Source: Lachnospiraceae bacterium NE2001
Lineage (GTDB): Bacteria; Bacillota; Clostridia; Lachnospirales; Lachnospiraceae
DNA length: 64,000 nucleotides
NCBI GenBank assembly: GCA_900110635.1
Contig: FOEK01000006.1
Coordinates: forward strand, 141,145-205,144
Reading direction: 5' to 3'
How positions within the stretch are numbered: the stretch's first letter is position 1; each line of letters starts with the position of its first letter. The position numbers were made by a program, and so were the translations under genes. Below are positions 34,932 to 42,534 of this stretch, in pieces. Under the pieces are notes generated by a model, which saw nothing but the letters and a program-made list of their open reading frames with translations, was not told the origin of the DNA and made no database searches.

Positions 34932-36035
34932 TTAATATGTTATTGGAGTATTCTTCTCAATTGCGCCTGCATTTACAAGACTCTTAACCCAGTCAGCCTC
35001 ACTTACATTTCCAGAAACATAAAGTGCTCCATCCTGGTTTGATCCTTTGTATGACGTTCCGTTAACATCAAATGATATGCCATTTTCTGACTTAACGTTG
35101 GTAAATGTTACATCACCAATCTTTACATAATTGATATACTTTGATACATCTGTCAGACTGATTCCAGCAAGAAGCTCCGTTGTCTTAAGGTTAAAGTTGA
35201 AGCTTACATTTGCATCCTTGGATACAGCATCTGTTACATAAGCATTCAGAGTCTTGTCATCCACATAGATAACTCCATCCTTGTTGGATATAGTTCTCTT
35301 AGTGCCATTGATGGTCAATTCTTTGAAGATACCCTTCTCAATGGTTGCACTGAAGAGTGCATTCATTTCATTGACAGCTGTTGCCTTCTGATCAGCAGAA
35401 ATTGTTACAGATACTGTTGCCTGAGCTGTACTTGAAGGAACAAGAATTGTATACTCCTTCAGGTATCCTCTATCATCAAACCAATATACCTTTCCATCAA
35501 TCTTTACAGCGCCGCCCTTCTCATAGTAGCCTGAGGAATCCATGTAGTACCAGCCTTCACTGTCCTTGTACCACTGAGCCTGTGGCTTATATGTCCAGTA
35601 ACCATCTGCGCTAAGCCAGTATCCATCAACCCACTCGTTTGCAGCGTATGAACCGTCCTCATACTGATACCACCAGCCACCAGTTCCGTTAATCCAACCC
35701 TTCTCATAGATGTAGCCTTTGCTGTTGAACCAGTACCAGACTCCATCTATCTTGTAGGATGTATTTTTTGCATACCAGCCTGTAGTATCACCATACCACC
35801 AGCCTGTTGAATCCTTTTTCCAGGATGCCTGTGCTGAGTAAGACTGAATACCGTCTTCCCCAATCCACCAGCCATCGATGTACTCATTTGAAGCATATAC
35901 TCCGTCTGATACTTTATACATCCAGCCACGGTCGGTATTCTCCCAGGACCCAGCTGCATTTACCCCTCCAGGCAGACACGCTCCTGCTACGATAAGGGTA
36001 GTTGCCAGTGCTGCACTTAGAAACTTTTTAAACAT
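34932..36035 (-). CDS. secreted cell-wall-binding repeat protein
   Basis: 367 residues after choosing MFKKFLSA as start (GAAGGAGG upstream). The signal peptide has a predicted cut after VNA. Residues 28-200 carry about five Trp/Tyr-rich repeats (GWMYKVSDG, GWWYGDTTGWY, GWWYQYEDGSY, GWYYMDSSGYY, WFDDRGYL) like choline-binding or CW_1-type modules that hold proteins to teichoic acids or glycans. The C-terminal 160 residues are a Ser/Thr/Val-rich domain of unknown fold. It contains two similar segments with NKDGVIYVDD and NQDGALYVSG, perhaps a duplication. A good promoter and terminator make it monocistronic. Confidence 0.8.
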   Translation of the reverse strand: MFKKFLSAALATTLIVAGACLPGGVNAAGSWENTDRGWMYKVSDGVYASNEYIDGWWIGEDGIQSYSAQASWKKDSTGWWYGDTTGWYAKNTSYKIDGVWYWFNSKGYIYEKGWINGTGGWWYQYEDGSYAANEWVDGYWLSADGYWTYKPQAQWYKDSEGWYYMDSSGYYEKGGAVKIDGKVYWFDDRGYLKEYTILVPSSTAQATVSVTISADQKATAVNEMNALFSATIEKGIFKELTINGTKRTISNKDGVIYVDDKTLNAYVTDAVSKDANVSFNFNLKTTELLAGISLTDVSKYINYVKIGDVTFTNVKSENGISFDVNGTSYKGSNQDGALYVSGNVSEADWVKSLVNAGAIEKNTPITY

Positions 36036-36079
36036 AAGTAACGCCTCCTTCTCATAAAAATACAATAACTACACTTCTA

Positions 36080-36107
36080 ATTCTATCATGCTCAAATGAA
36101 AAATCAA
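36080..36107 (-). promoter_or_regulatory. promoter for the cell-wall-binding protein gene
   Basis: TTGATT (36102-36107) and TAGAAT (36080-36085), 16 bp apart on the minus strand, 45 bp before the start. Confidence 0.6.
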
Positions 36108-36127
36108 TCACAAGAACACGGATATCC

Positions 36128-36715
36128 CTATTTATTTCTTTGTGTAAGGAGCCAGGCCATTACGTGCATTGCCTGCTTGAAATTGCCTGAAGCAATCATC
36201 TGTTCTATCTCTTCAGCTGTATATTTCTCCACATTAAGAAATTCCATTTCATCCAGGTTCTGGCCTGACTTCTTCTTGCAATTTCTTGCCAGATATATGT
36301 GTGCCAGGTTGTCTGCAATCGTGGCATTGGAAGGTATGGTTATAAGGTGTGTCCACTCATCTGATTCATAGCCTGTCTCTTCACTCAGTTCTCTCTTTGC
36401 AGCAGCAAGAGCGTCCTCCGAAGAAGTCATAGCTCTTTCGCCATACTGCTTACCATCTGCCCTTTCTATACCACCAGCCGGGAACTCCGTGGTCACCTCT
36501 CTTATCCCCTGACGGAACTGTCTGACACAGAGGTAATTCCCCTCCTCATCAGAAGCAACTATTACAACATAGTCACGTCTCGAATATGTGTAAAATGGTT
36601 CAAATATATTTCCATCTGGAAATCTAAAGGCGGTCTTTCTAAAATCAATCCACTCATCCTGCACTATATGCTCTGTACTTACTTCTTCCCATATCAGGTC
36701 TTTATCGTCTGTCAT
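36128..36715 (-). CDS. NUDIX hydrolase (ADP-ribose pyrophosphatase-like)
   Basis: 195 residues with a NUDIX box whose core reads EDALAAAKRELSEETGY, preceded by EFPAGGIE. The segment between the Gly and the box is longer than usual (about 15 extra residues). It hydrolyses a nucleoside diphosphate linked to another moiety; the ADP-sugar type is suggested by the N-terminal strands and the EFPAGG context, but is not certain. The second ATG (MTDDKDL) is chosen because GGAGG abuts the first. That ribosome site is fused to the U tract of the PEBP terminator. Confidence 0.85.
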   Translation of the reverse strand: MTDDKDLIWEEVSTEHIVQDEWIDFRKTAFRFPDGNIFEPFYTYSRRDYVVIVASDEEGNYLCVRQFRQGIREVTTEFPAGGIERADGKQYGERAMTSSEDALAAAKRELSEETGYESDEWTHLITIPSNATIADNLAHIYLARNCKKKSGQNLDEMEFLNVEKYTAEEIEQMIASGNFKQAMHVMAWLLTQRNK

Positions 36716-36726
36716 GATCATCCTCC

Positions 36727-36776
36727 AAAAAAATGCTACTCAGAACTGATACCTATTGTATCACATTCTGAGCAGC
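36727..36776 (-). terminator. terminator after the PEBP gene, fused to next ribosome site
   Basis: Minus-strand stem GCTGCTCAGAA / TTCTGAGTAGC with an inner GATAC / GTATC, then A and seven T running directly into GGAGG of the NUDIX gene. Confidence 0.85.
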
Positions 36777-36789
36777 AGCTGTTAATTTC

Positions 36790-37482
36790 TTATTTATTTG
36801 TGAACTCACCAGACAGATGGCCGATAGCTACTATATTACCTGTATTACCATCCACATCTGTATCTGTAGAATCTATGAAGTCCTGCATATTCAGGGTCTG
36901 GGTATTTACACCACCCTTCAGTCTGTCAATTGGATTCTTAAGGGCTATAACATACACATCATATGTATGAGTTCCGCCCTCTGGAGGATACGGTCCGACA
37001 TAATCAGAATCCGGTGCCCAGCCCTCAGCCAGGGAGGTCTCTGTAATACCATTTGAGTTCCAATGCAGGAAGTAATGCATGCTTATATCTACCATATAGA
37101 TAGCATAAACTGTAGCGCCCTCTACTGGTTCCCAGGTAAGTTCAGGAGATGCATTTGACCCCTCATCAGTCTTTGAGATCACATCATTCCACACACCGTC
37201 CTGAAGACTGCTGGAGGTCACCTCAAAACTTTCATACTTGCTGACTAGATCGTCTCCATCATAGGGAAGGATGGCACTGTCCGACTTCTCCTCATTATCT
37301 TCAGTGGCAGCCTCTGTTTCTTCTTCTGTTTCTTCCTCTGTCATTTCCACCGTAGTTGCCTCAGTAGTTGTAAGTGACGTGGTTTCTTCTTCTGTAACAT
37401 TTGCCTCACTGGTTCCGCAGCCTGCCAGTGACAGGACAAGCAGAGAGCATATTACAGAAGCTATTCGTTTTCTATGTTTCAT
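36790..37482 (-). CDS. YbhB/YbcL-type (PEBP-like) lipoprotein
   Basis: 230 residues. The lipobox LAGC follows a short signal peptide; an acidic Thr/Glu linker spans residues 25-70. The PEBP-like domain follows: SPELTWEPVEGATVYAIYM, HYFLHWNSNGI in place of the usual HW.. anion-binding motif, and GYVGPYPPEGGTHTY-like DYVGPYPPEGGTHTY. The fold is like Raf kinase inhibitor proteins; bacterial function is unclear. The start is MKHRKRIAS with AAGGTGAAGG before it. It ends in a strong terminator and is divergent from the TetR gene. Confidence 0.88.
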   Translation of the reverse strand: MKHRKRIASVICSLLVLSLAGCGTSEANVTEEETTSLTTTEATTVEMTEEETEEETEAATEDNEEKSDSAILPYDGDDLVSKYESFEVTSSSLQDGVWNDVISKTDEGSNASPELTWEPVEGATVYAIYMVDISMHYFLHWNSNGITETSLAEGWAPDSDYVGPYPPEGGTHTYDVYVIALKNPIDRLKGGVNTQTLNMQDFIDSTDTDVDGNTGNIVAIGHLSGEFTNK

Positions 37483-37601
37483 AACCTTCACCTTTCTATA
37501 TACTTTTTCACTATGGGCGTATGATACAACGTAAATGTACACAAAATGTATCCATATGCCTTCCGGACATTAAATCTTTTGTAGAAGTAAAGACTAGCAG
37601 A

Positions 37602-37610
37602 TGTTATAAT
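37602..37610 (+). promoter_or_regulatory. extended -10 promoter for the TetR gene
   Basis: TGT-TATAAT on the plus strand, 50 bp before the TetR start, with no good -35. The divergent 37483-37659 interval contains GTATG/ATACA-like sequence but no clear long operator. Confidence 0.5.
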
Positions 37611-37659
37611 GGCCTTTGTATCTATATCAGGGGAGATTATTAGATAGTTTGGAGTTTTT

Positions 37660-38241
37660 ATGAACGAATCAGATGAGCGCTACAGCACAGTGGAGGAGGC
37701 GATATTCGATGCCTTCTTCCTCTTAATAAAGGATAAAGACCTGGAGAAGATTACTGTATCCGATGTGATCAAGAAAGCAGGAATAGTTCGAAGTACATTT
37801 TATAATCATTATGAAAATATCCCCGCACTGCTTACAGCAGCCGAGGATAAGACCATAAATGATATTTTCAAAATTATGGAGAGCTTTCACCCAAAGAATG
37901 ACCACGATATGTGTCACTCTTATTATCTGGCAATCTGCAACTATACGAAGAAGAATCCATTTCTGGCAAATCTTCTGGAAACACCGAGAGGCGATGCCTT
38001 TTTTGAGAAGGCAATCACCATGTTTCATAAGTATGTAACAGATGTTACGTCTGCTTCTATGTCTCAACCAAAGGAGAGAACAGAGTTTTCGTATATGATA
38101 GCCGGGGCTATCGGAAGCACCCTGGGTGTTCTGCACAAATGGACCGCAGAAGGTTTTTCGACCCCTGCGGAAGAGGTTGCGGATGTTCTGGCGAAGATAT
38201 TCCTGTCAGGGATACTGCCTTATATATCCGGCAACCATTAG
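37660..38241 (+). CDS. TetR/AcrR family regulator
   Basis: 193 residues. The N-terminal TetR helix-turn-helix (ITVSDVIKKAGIVRSTFYNHY) is followed by an all-helical ligand domain of low conservation. GGAG five bases before the ATG supports the start. It is convergent with the acyl-ligase gene (5 bp apart) and divergent from the PEBP gene. It could control either set; a 7-bp inverted repeat at 41554-41574 before the acyl module is a candidate site. Confidence 0.88.
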   Translation: MNESDERYSTVEEAIFDAFFLLIKDKDLEKITVSDVIKKAGIVRSTFYNHYENIPALLTAAEDKTINDIFKIMESFHPKNDHDMCHSYYLAICNYTKKNPFLANLLETPRGDAFFEKAITMFHKYVTDVTSASMSQPKERTEFSYMIAGAIGSTLGVLHKWTAEGFSTPAEEVADVLAKIFLSGILPYISGNH

Positions 38242-38246
38242 TTTTT

Positions 38247-39770
38247 TTAGTCGAGGGTGGCGTCGGCACGAACGATCTTGCCAGTTGCATTTCTGTGAAA
38301 TGGATTCTGACGGATCACCAATGATATAATCTGACGATAGGTTGGCTGCTTCTGGTTGTACTCTTTGATGAGTGCATCCAGGGCAGTTTTTATATTGTCA
38401 TCATCAAGCCCCTTTGCCCTTACCACATCCTGATCTGGATAAATGCGGGCTGTGAGTCCGTTATTCTCACCTGTTACTACAACCTCACCTACAAGCGGGT
38501 TTAACCCCAGCTTGTTCTCAATTTCCTCAGGGGATATGTTTTCTCCATTTGACAAAATTATAAGATTCTTTACTCGTCCGTTGATAAACAGGAAGCCATC
38601 CTCATCTATATAACCCTTGTCGCCTGTATGGAGCCAGCCATCTGCCAGAGTCTCTGCTGTTTCAGCATGCATCTTGTAATAGCCCTTCATTACACTGGAG
38701 CCCTGAACCTGTATCTCGCCATCTACGAAGCGGACTTTTACATTTGACAGAGGTTTTCCTATGGAACCTATCTTGTAATCCTCTGGATCATTGGAGCTGA
38801 TAACTGGTGAGCATTCTGACATACCATAGCCCTCCAGAACCTGAACTCCATACTCTGCCAGTTTTTCTATATAAAATGGATCAAGATGTGCTCCGCCTGT
38901 AAAGATGATTCTCAGATTTCCGCCAAAAACATTTGCTGCCACCGCCGCCTTGGGGAGAGAAGGATCGACGGCTGACAGTCTTTTATATATGGTCTCTATC
39001 ATAAGAGGCACCATGAGCATAACCTCTGGCTTAAAGATTCCCATATTTCGAACCATATGCATAAATGAGTCGTTGATGCAGACTGTTGCTCCAAGGGAGA
39101 AGCCCTTCAGCCAGTCCATTACGAGGCAAAATGCATGATGAATAGGAAGGACACTGAGCAGTGTGCAGCCCGGTTCAGCTGAGTATGGAACTGACACCAC
39201 ATTCTGAGCCAGATTCAGCTGAGTCAGCATAACACCCTTGCTCTTCCCTGTGGTACCAGATGTATAGATTAGTGTTGCCACTTCTTCTGAGGAGCGGCCA
39301 GACACATCCTGTACGCCTTCTGCTTTTGCCTTAAGATCTGCAACAGTATCAAAGCCTTCTTCTGTCTCTTCCTGAAGAAGCCATATCTTCCTTATTTTCG
39401 GACATTCAGCCTTTACTATGTCGATCAAGGCTTTGCCCTTCGGTGCCAGAAAAAGTGCCTCTGCATCGCTGTCATTTAACAGTGCTACCAGGTCCTCAGC
39501 CGGAAGACCAGCGTCGAGGGGTACTGCCACATTATTTCCTGTGGTAATTCCAAGATAAGCCCCTATCCAGCTGACGGAAGCTGTGCCTATCAGAGAGATA
39601 TGAGCATTCTCAAAGCCCTCAGCCTTAAGGCCCTTTCTGATACTGACAATATCATCATTCAACTCACTATATGTACGGCTCTCTATATCCTTTTTTACGA
39701 GCCATTTTACCGCAGGAATCTCAGCATACTTTGTATACGCACTATCCCAGATCTCACGAATATTATTCAT
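38247..39770 (-). CDS. AMP-forming acyl ligase
   Basis: 507 residues of the ANL superfamily with all core motifs: LIYTSGTTGKSKGVM (ATP loop), YGMSECSP, HTGDKGYIDEDG, GRVKNLIILSNGENISPEE and the C-terminal catalytic Lys in NATGKIVR. It activates a carboxylic acid as acyl-AMP and transfers it to CoA or, given the neighbours, to the carrier protein encoded 25 bp upstream. The start is the ATG of MNNIREIWD with GGAGAAAGAG upstream; the longer frame extends back into the carrier gene. Acid specificity not readable here; the size and MNNIREIWD opening suit fatty or aryl acids. Confidence 0.9.
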   Translation of the reverse strand: MNNIREIWDSAYTKYAEIPAVKWLVKKDIESRTYSELNDDIVSIRKGLKAEGFENAHISLIGTASVSWIGAYLGITTGNNVAVPLDAGLPAEDLVALLNDSDAEALFLAPKGKALIDIVKAECPKIRKIWLLQEETEEGFDTVADLKAKAEGVQDVSGRSSEEVATLIYTSGTTGKSKGVMLTQLNLAQNVVSVPYSAEPGCTLLSVLPIHHAFCLVMDWLKGFSLGATVCINDSFMHMVRNMGIFKPEVMLMVPLMIETIYKRLSAVDPSLPKAAVAANVFGGNLRIIFTGGAHLDPFYIEKLAEYGVQVLEGYGMSECSPVISSNDPEDYKIGSIGKPLSNVKVRFVDGEIQVQGSSVMKGYYKMHAETAETLADGWLHTGDKGYIDEDGFLFINGRVKNLIILSNGENISPEEIENKLGLNPLVGEVVVTGENNGLTARIYPDQDVVRAKGLDDDNIKTALDALIKEYNQKQPTYRQIISLVIRQNPFHRNATGKIVRADATLD

Positions 39771-39795
39771 CTCTTTCTCCGTCCCCTGTCTTTTA

Positions 39796-40032
39796 TTAGG
39801 CTTCCACAAGTTCTTCAAGCATGTCCAGGGCTTCACCGATGGTGCGTACCTGCACTGCTCTGTCAAGGTCAAGCTCTACGTCAAAGGTGTCTTCTATCTC
39901 ACCAAGAAATGTCATAAAGTCCAGTGAGCTGAGGCCAAGGTCCTCACGAAGGCTCATATCGTCTGTCATTTCCGCTGCTGGGACACTTGAATACTGTGCT
40001 ACTAATTCTTTAAAATCTTCTGCTCTATTCAT
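39796..40032 (-). CDS. acyl / peptidyl carrier protein
   Basis: 78 residues, acidic, with the phosphopantetheine site in LGLSSLDFMTFL (Ser near 36). It is a free-standing carrier between a condensation-domain protein and an acyl ligase. A strong AAGGAG site. It probably receives the acyl group from the ligase and presents it to the condensation enzyme. It differs from a housekeeping AcpP by DLGLSS in place of the usual DLGADSLD. Confidence 0.93.
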   Translation of the reverse strand: MNRAEDFKELVAQYSSVPAAEMTDDMSLREDLGLSSLDFMTFLGEIEDTFDVELDLDRAVQVRTIGEALDMLEELVEA

Positions 40033-40054
40033 AATCTTTCTCCTTTTGTATTTA

Positions 40055-41440
40055 TTACACTGCAGCGATAATGTCGCTGATCTTCATATCGGGGTTTGAG
40101 ATGCCCATAAAGAGTATGCGCATCATATAGTAGTATAGGAGCTCCATATCCTTCTCAGTGAGACTTGCTGTCTGGTAGTGATATGAGAAGTTCATTCCTC
40201 CGTTCTCGGTGTGTGAAACCGTCAGGTACATCTTCTTGGTAGCGGCTCCATTGGCAAACCATTTGGAATGCATTGGGATATTCTTAAGGAATGGGTTATC
40301 CATATGTACAGGCATAGGCTGATATGTGAGGTAACAGCTTTCGTAGGTGGTGTCGTCTGGTGTCTTGTAACGACGCTTCATTTCCTCGCGGATAAGTGCC
40401 GGATCGTAGTTGCTGTGCATATAGATGCGGTTCTGAACATTCTGTATCTCATAAGCCGCCGACATAAAGTCCATATCACCAGGTATCACGGTTCTGCAAG
40501 GGAACATTATGGTTCTGCTTCCACCTGAAGTCCATTCATCGTGAGTAGAACGACGGGAAATGAAGTTCTCTATGGTGATATCCTCCTGTCCGTCATTTAC
40601 CTTTGACAGATATGTTCTGATTCCAAGCAGCAGCAGGTTTGTCATTGACAGCTGATGATTCATACAGAAATCTATCAGTCCCTTTGTAGGCTCCGGCTCC
40701 AGGATATAGTCCTTAACCGCAACGAACAGCTTCTTTCTTTCTATGTCTGCAGCCCTGAGGTTCTTTTTCTTATGCTTCTTTCTGGCTGCCTCCAGAACTC
40801 CAGGCCCCTGAATATCTGAATATAGGGGTTCTCCCAGAGCATCCAGCTGGTCATCCCAGAACTTCTTATCCTTAGCGAAACGCTTCTCATTTCCAGACTT
40901 TGCAAGATCCGACTCAAGCACCTTTTCAAAGTCCGCCAGATCCTGTGGATATTCTGCACCAAAACGATAATGTGTATAAAGCTGCATCAGGTCATTTACC
41001 ATTACCACAAGTCCGCAGGAATCTATGAGACGGTGATCCATATGTACAAAGAAGCCATTATAGCCCTCTGGCAGCTTCACCATTGTCACCTCGCACATAG
41101 GGCGGTTATCTCCATCAAGAGTTTCGTATGCCCACTGCTGCATAGTGTTATCAGCCTCTTCCAGCGTCATTCCTGTCATATCCTTAAGCGGTATGTCACG
41201 GGAATCGTGCTTTATAAGATACTGCTTTACCTCGCCCTTCTCATCAGGTTTTGTAAAGCGAAGCCTCATACATCCGTAACGCTCCATCTCCAGCTGTATA
41301 CATTTTTTTAACAGCCCGAAATCAAGCTCAGCCTTAAGTGATGCAACGATACTCACACCAGAAACCTGCTGAGTATTGTATTCACGGATCCACTGATAAT
41401 GCATATTCTGCGCTGCTGTAAGTGGGTACTCTTTTCTCAT
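40055..41440 (-). CDS. free-standing NRPS-type condensation domain protein
   Basis: 461 residues with the CoA-dependent acyltransferase / condensation fold: the opening YPLTAAQNMHYQ, then HMDHRLIDSCGLV, where the catalytic motif HHxxxDG reads DHRLIDS. The second His and the Asp are kept, while the first His and the Gly are changed. It probably joins a carrier-bound acyl group to an amine or alcohol. The start is MRKEYPLT with AGGGAGAG upstream; about 40 extra upstream codons of the open frame look noncoding. It is the first gene of a three-gene unit ending with the acyl ligase. Confidence 0.85.
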   Translation of the reverse strand: MRKEYPLTAAQNMHYQWIREYNTQQVSGVSIVASLKAELDFGLLKKCIQLEMERYGCMRLRFTKPDEKGEVKQYLIKHDSRDIPLKDMTGMTLEEADNTMQQWAYETLDGDNRPMCEVTMVKLPEGYNGFFVHMDHRLIDSCGLVVMVNDLMQLYTHYRFGAEYPQDLADFEKVLESDLAKSGNEKRFAKDKKFWDDQLDALGEPLYSDIQGPGVLEAARKKHKKKNLRAADIERKKLFVAVKDYILEPEPTKGLIDFCMNHQLSMTNLLLLGIRTYLSKVNDGQEDITIENFISRRSTHDEWTSGGSRTIMFPCRTVIPGDMDFMSAAYEIQNVQNRIYMHSNYDPALIREEMKRRYKTPDDTTYESCYLTYQPMPVHMDNPFLKNIPMHSKWFANGAATKKMYLTVSHTENGGMNFSYHYQTASLTEKDMELLYYYMMRILFMGISNPDMKISDIIAAV

Positions 41441-41553
41441 ACGTTCTCTCCCTCTTTTCTTTGATGATGGAGAGATTACTACAAAGCCTTGTAAAATGCT
41501 ATACCCCCGGAGAGTTAATGAACACTTCACCATAAATTGACCGAAACATATCG

Positions 41554-41574
41554 AACACATCTAAAACATGTGTT
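41554..41574. promoter_or_regulatory. inverted repeat upstream of the acyl module
   Basis: AACACAT / ATGTGTT with 7 bases between, about 115 bp before the condensation gene. Possible regulator site. The -10/-35 of this unit could not be fixed; TATAGC near 41510 is the best -10 guess. Confidence 0.35.
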
Positions 41575-41624
41575 TGATAACTGCCACGTTCCCACCAAAA
41601 GCCTAAGCAAAAACCATAATAAAA

Positions 41625-41647
41625 ACCGCCAGTGTATCACTGACGGT
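41625..41647 (-). terminator. terminator after the alpha/beta hydrolase gene
   Basis: 10-bp stem ACCGTCAGTG / CACTGGCGGT (one G-U), loop of 3, then TTTTATTAT on the minus strand. Confidence 0.85.
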
Positions 41648-41676
41648 CTCCACTAAGTATTTCACAAAACTATAAA

Positions 41677-42534
41677 CTAAGCGTCGCACCTTCCAAAAAA
41701 GTCTGTAAGCTTCTTCTTATAAAGCTCAGGTGCCACATAAGAACTGCAGAGATGCCTTGCTCCAGGAACCATCACCAGTTCCTTCGGTGCTCTGCATATC
41801 TTATAATTCATTTTAGATGCATAGGGCAGAACAAAGGTATCCTCTTCACCGTGAAAGAAAAGCACAGGACGGGTATTTTCAAGCAGTGCCTTTGTGGTAT
41901 CTGCGTCCTTCATCCTGTAGCCCGCAAACAGCCTGCATATAAGATCAATTCGAAGAAGGATCAGACTATTAAAATGTATATGGAACCACCCCGAAGCCAT
42001 ATCTCTGAACTGCTGTCTCATTGAGTGAAAACTACAGTCTGCTATAATGCCCTTCACCTCGTCCGGCATCCTGTGGCCTGACGCCATAATTACAGAAGCT
42101 GCTCCCATGGACTGTCCATACAGATATATAGGAAGCCTCTCCTTATTTTTCTTATGAAGCAGGCGTAACCATCTCAGTATATCGTACTGCTCCTTCGCTC
42201 CAAAGGTTATATATCTTCCCCCACTTTCTCCGCAGCATCTCTGATCAATAAACAGAATACTGCAGCCATTTTCGTGCAGGAACTCAGCCATATGAGCTAT
42301 GCTTCCGAACCGGGAGCCCTTATAGCCATGACTCAGAAGTACAATACGCTTCGGTTCTTCAGCAGGAAGATATGTAGCATGAAGTCTCAGTCCATCGAAG
42401 GACTTTATGTACCAGTCCGCCATAGGCTGGGCCTCACACCACTCTGTCACAGCCAGAAACTCCTTTTCGTAGCCATTTCTGGGATGGTTTATCTTTATAG
42501 GTTTTAACGGGATTATTCTATTCCTCTTTTTCAT
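41677..42534 (-). CDS. alpha/beta hydrolase
   Basis: 285 residues, cytoplasmic. LLSHGYKGSR (oxyanion loop), LFIDQRCCGESGG, nucleophile elbow YGQSMGAAS (Ser near 146), Asp in FFHGEEDTFV and His in PGARHL near the C-terminus form the Ser-Asp-His triad. It resembles the BAAT/FrsA-like and YtmA-like hydrolases; an esterase or thioesterase role is possible. It overlaps the end of the hybrid kinase gene by 17 bp, so it is co-transcribed with it rather than with the acyl module, from which a terminator separates it. Confidence 0.85.
   Translation of the reverse strand: MKKRNRIIPLKPIKINHPRNGYEKEFLAVTEWCEAQPMADWYIKSFDGLRLHATYLPAEEPKRIVLLSHGYKGSRFGSIAHMAEFLHENGCSILFIDQRCCGESGGRYITFGAKEQYDILRWLRLLHKKNKERLPIYLYGQSMGAASVIMASGHRMPDEVKGIIADCSFHSMRQQFRDMASGWFHIHFNSLILLRIDLICRLFAGYRMKDADTTKALLENTRPVLFFHGEEDTFVLPYASKMNYKICRAPKELVMVPGARHLCSSYVAPELYKKKLTDFFGRCDA

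Noticed and set aside
38247..41440. Full NRPS gene cluster
   Set aside because: Only single free-standing domains are present; no modular synthetase, thioesterase domain or tailoring genes are seen.
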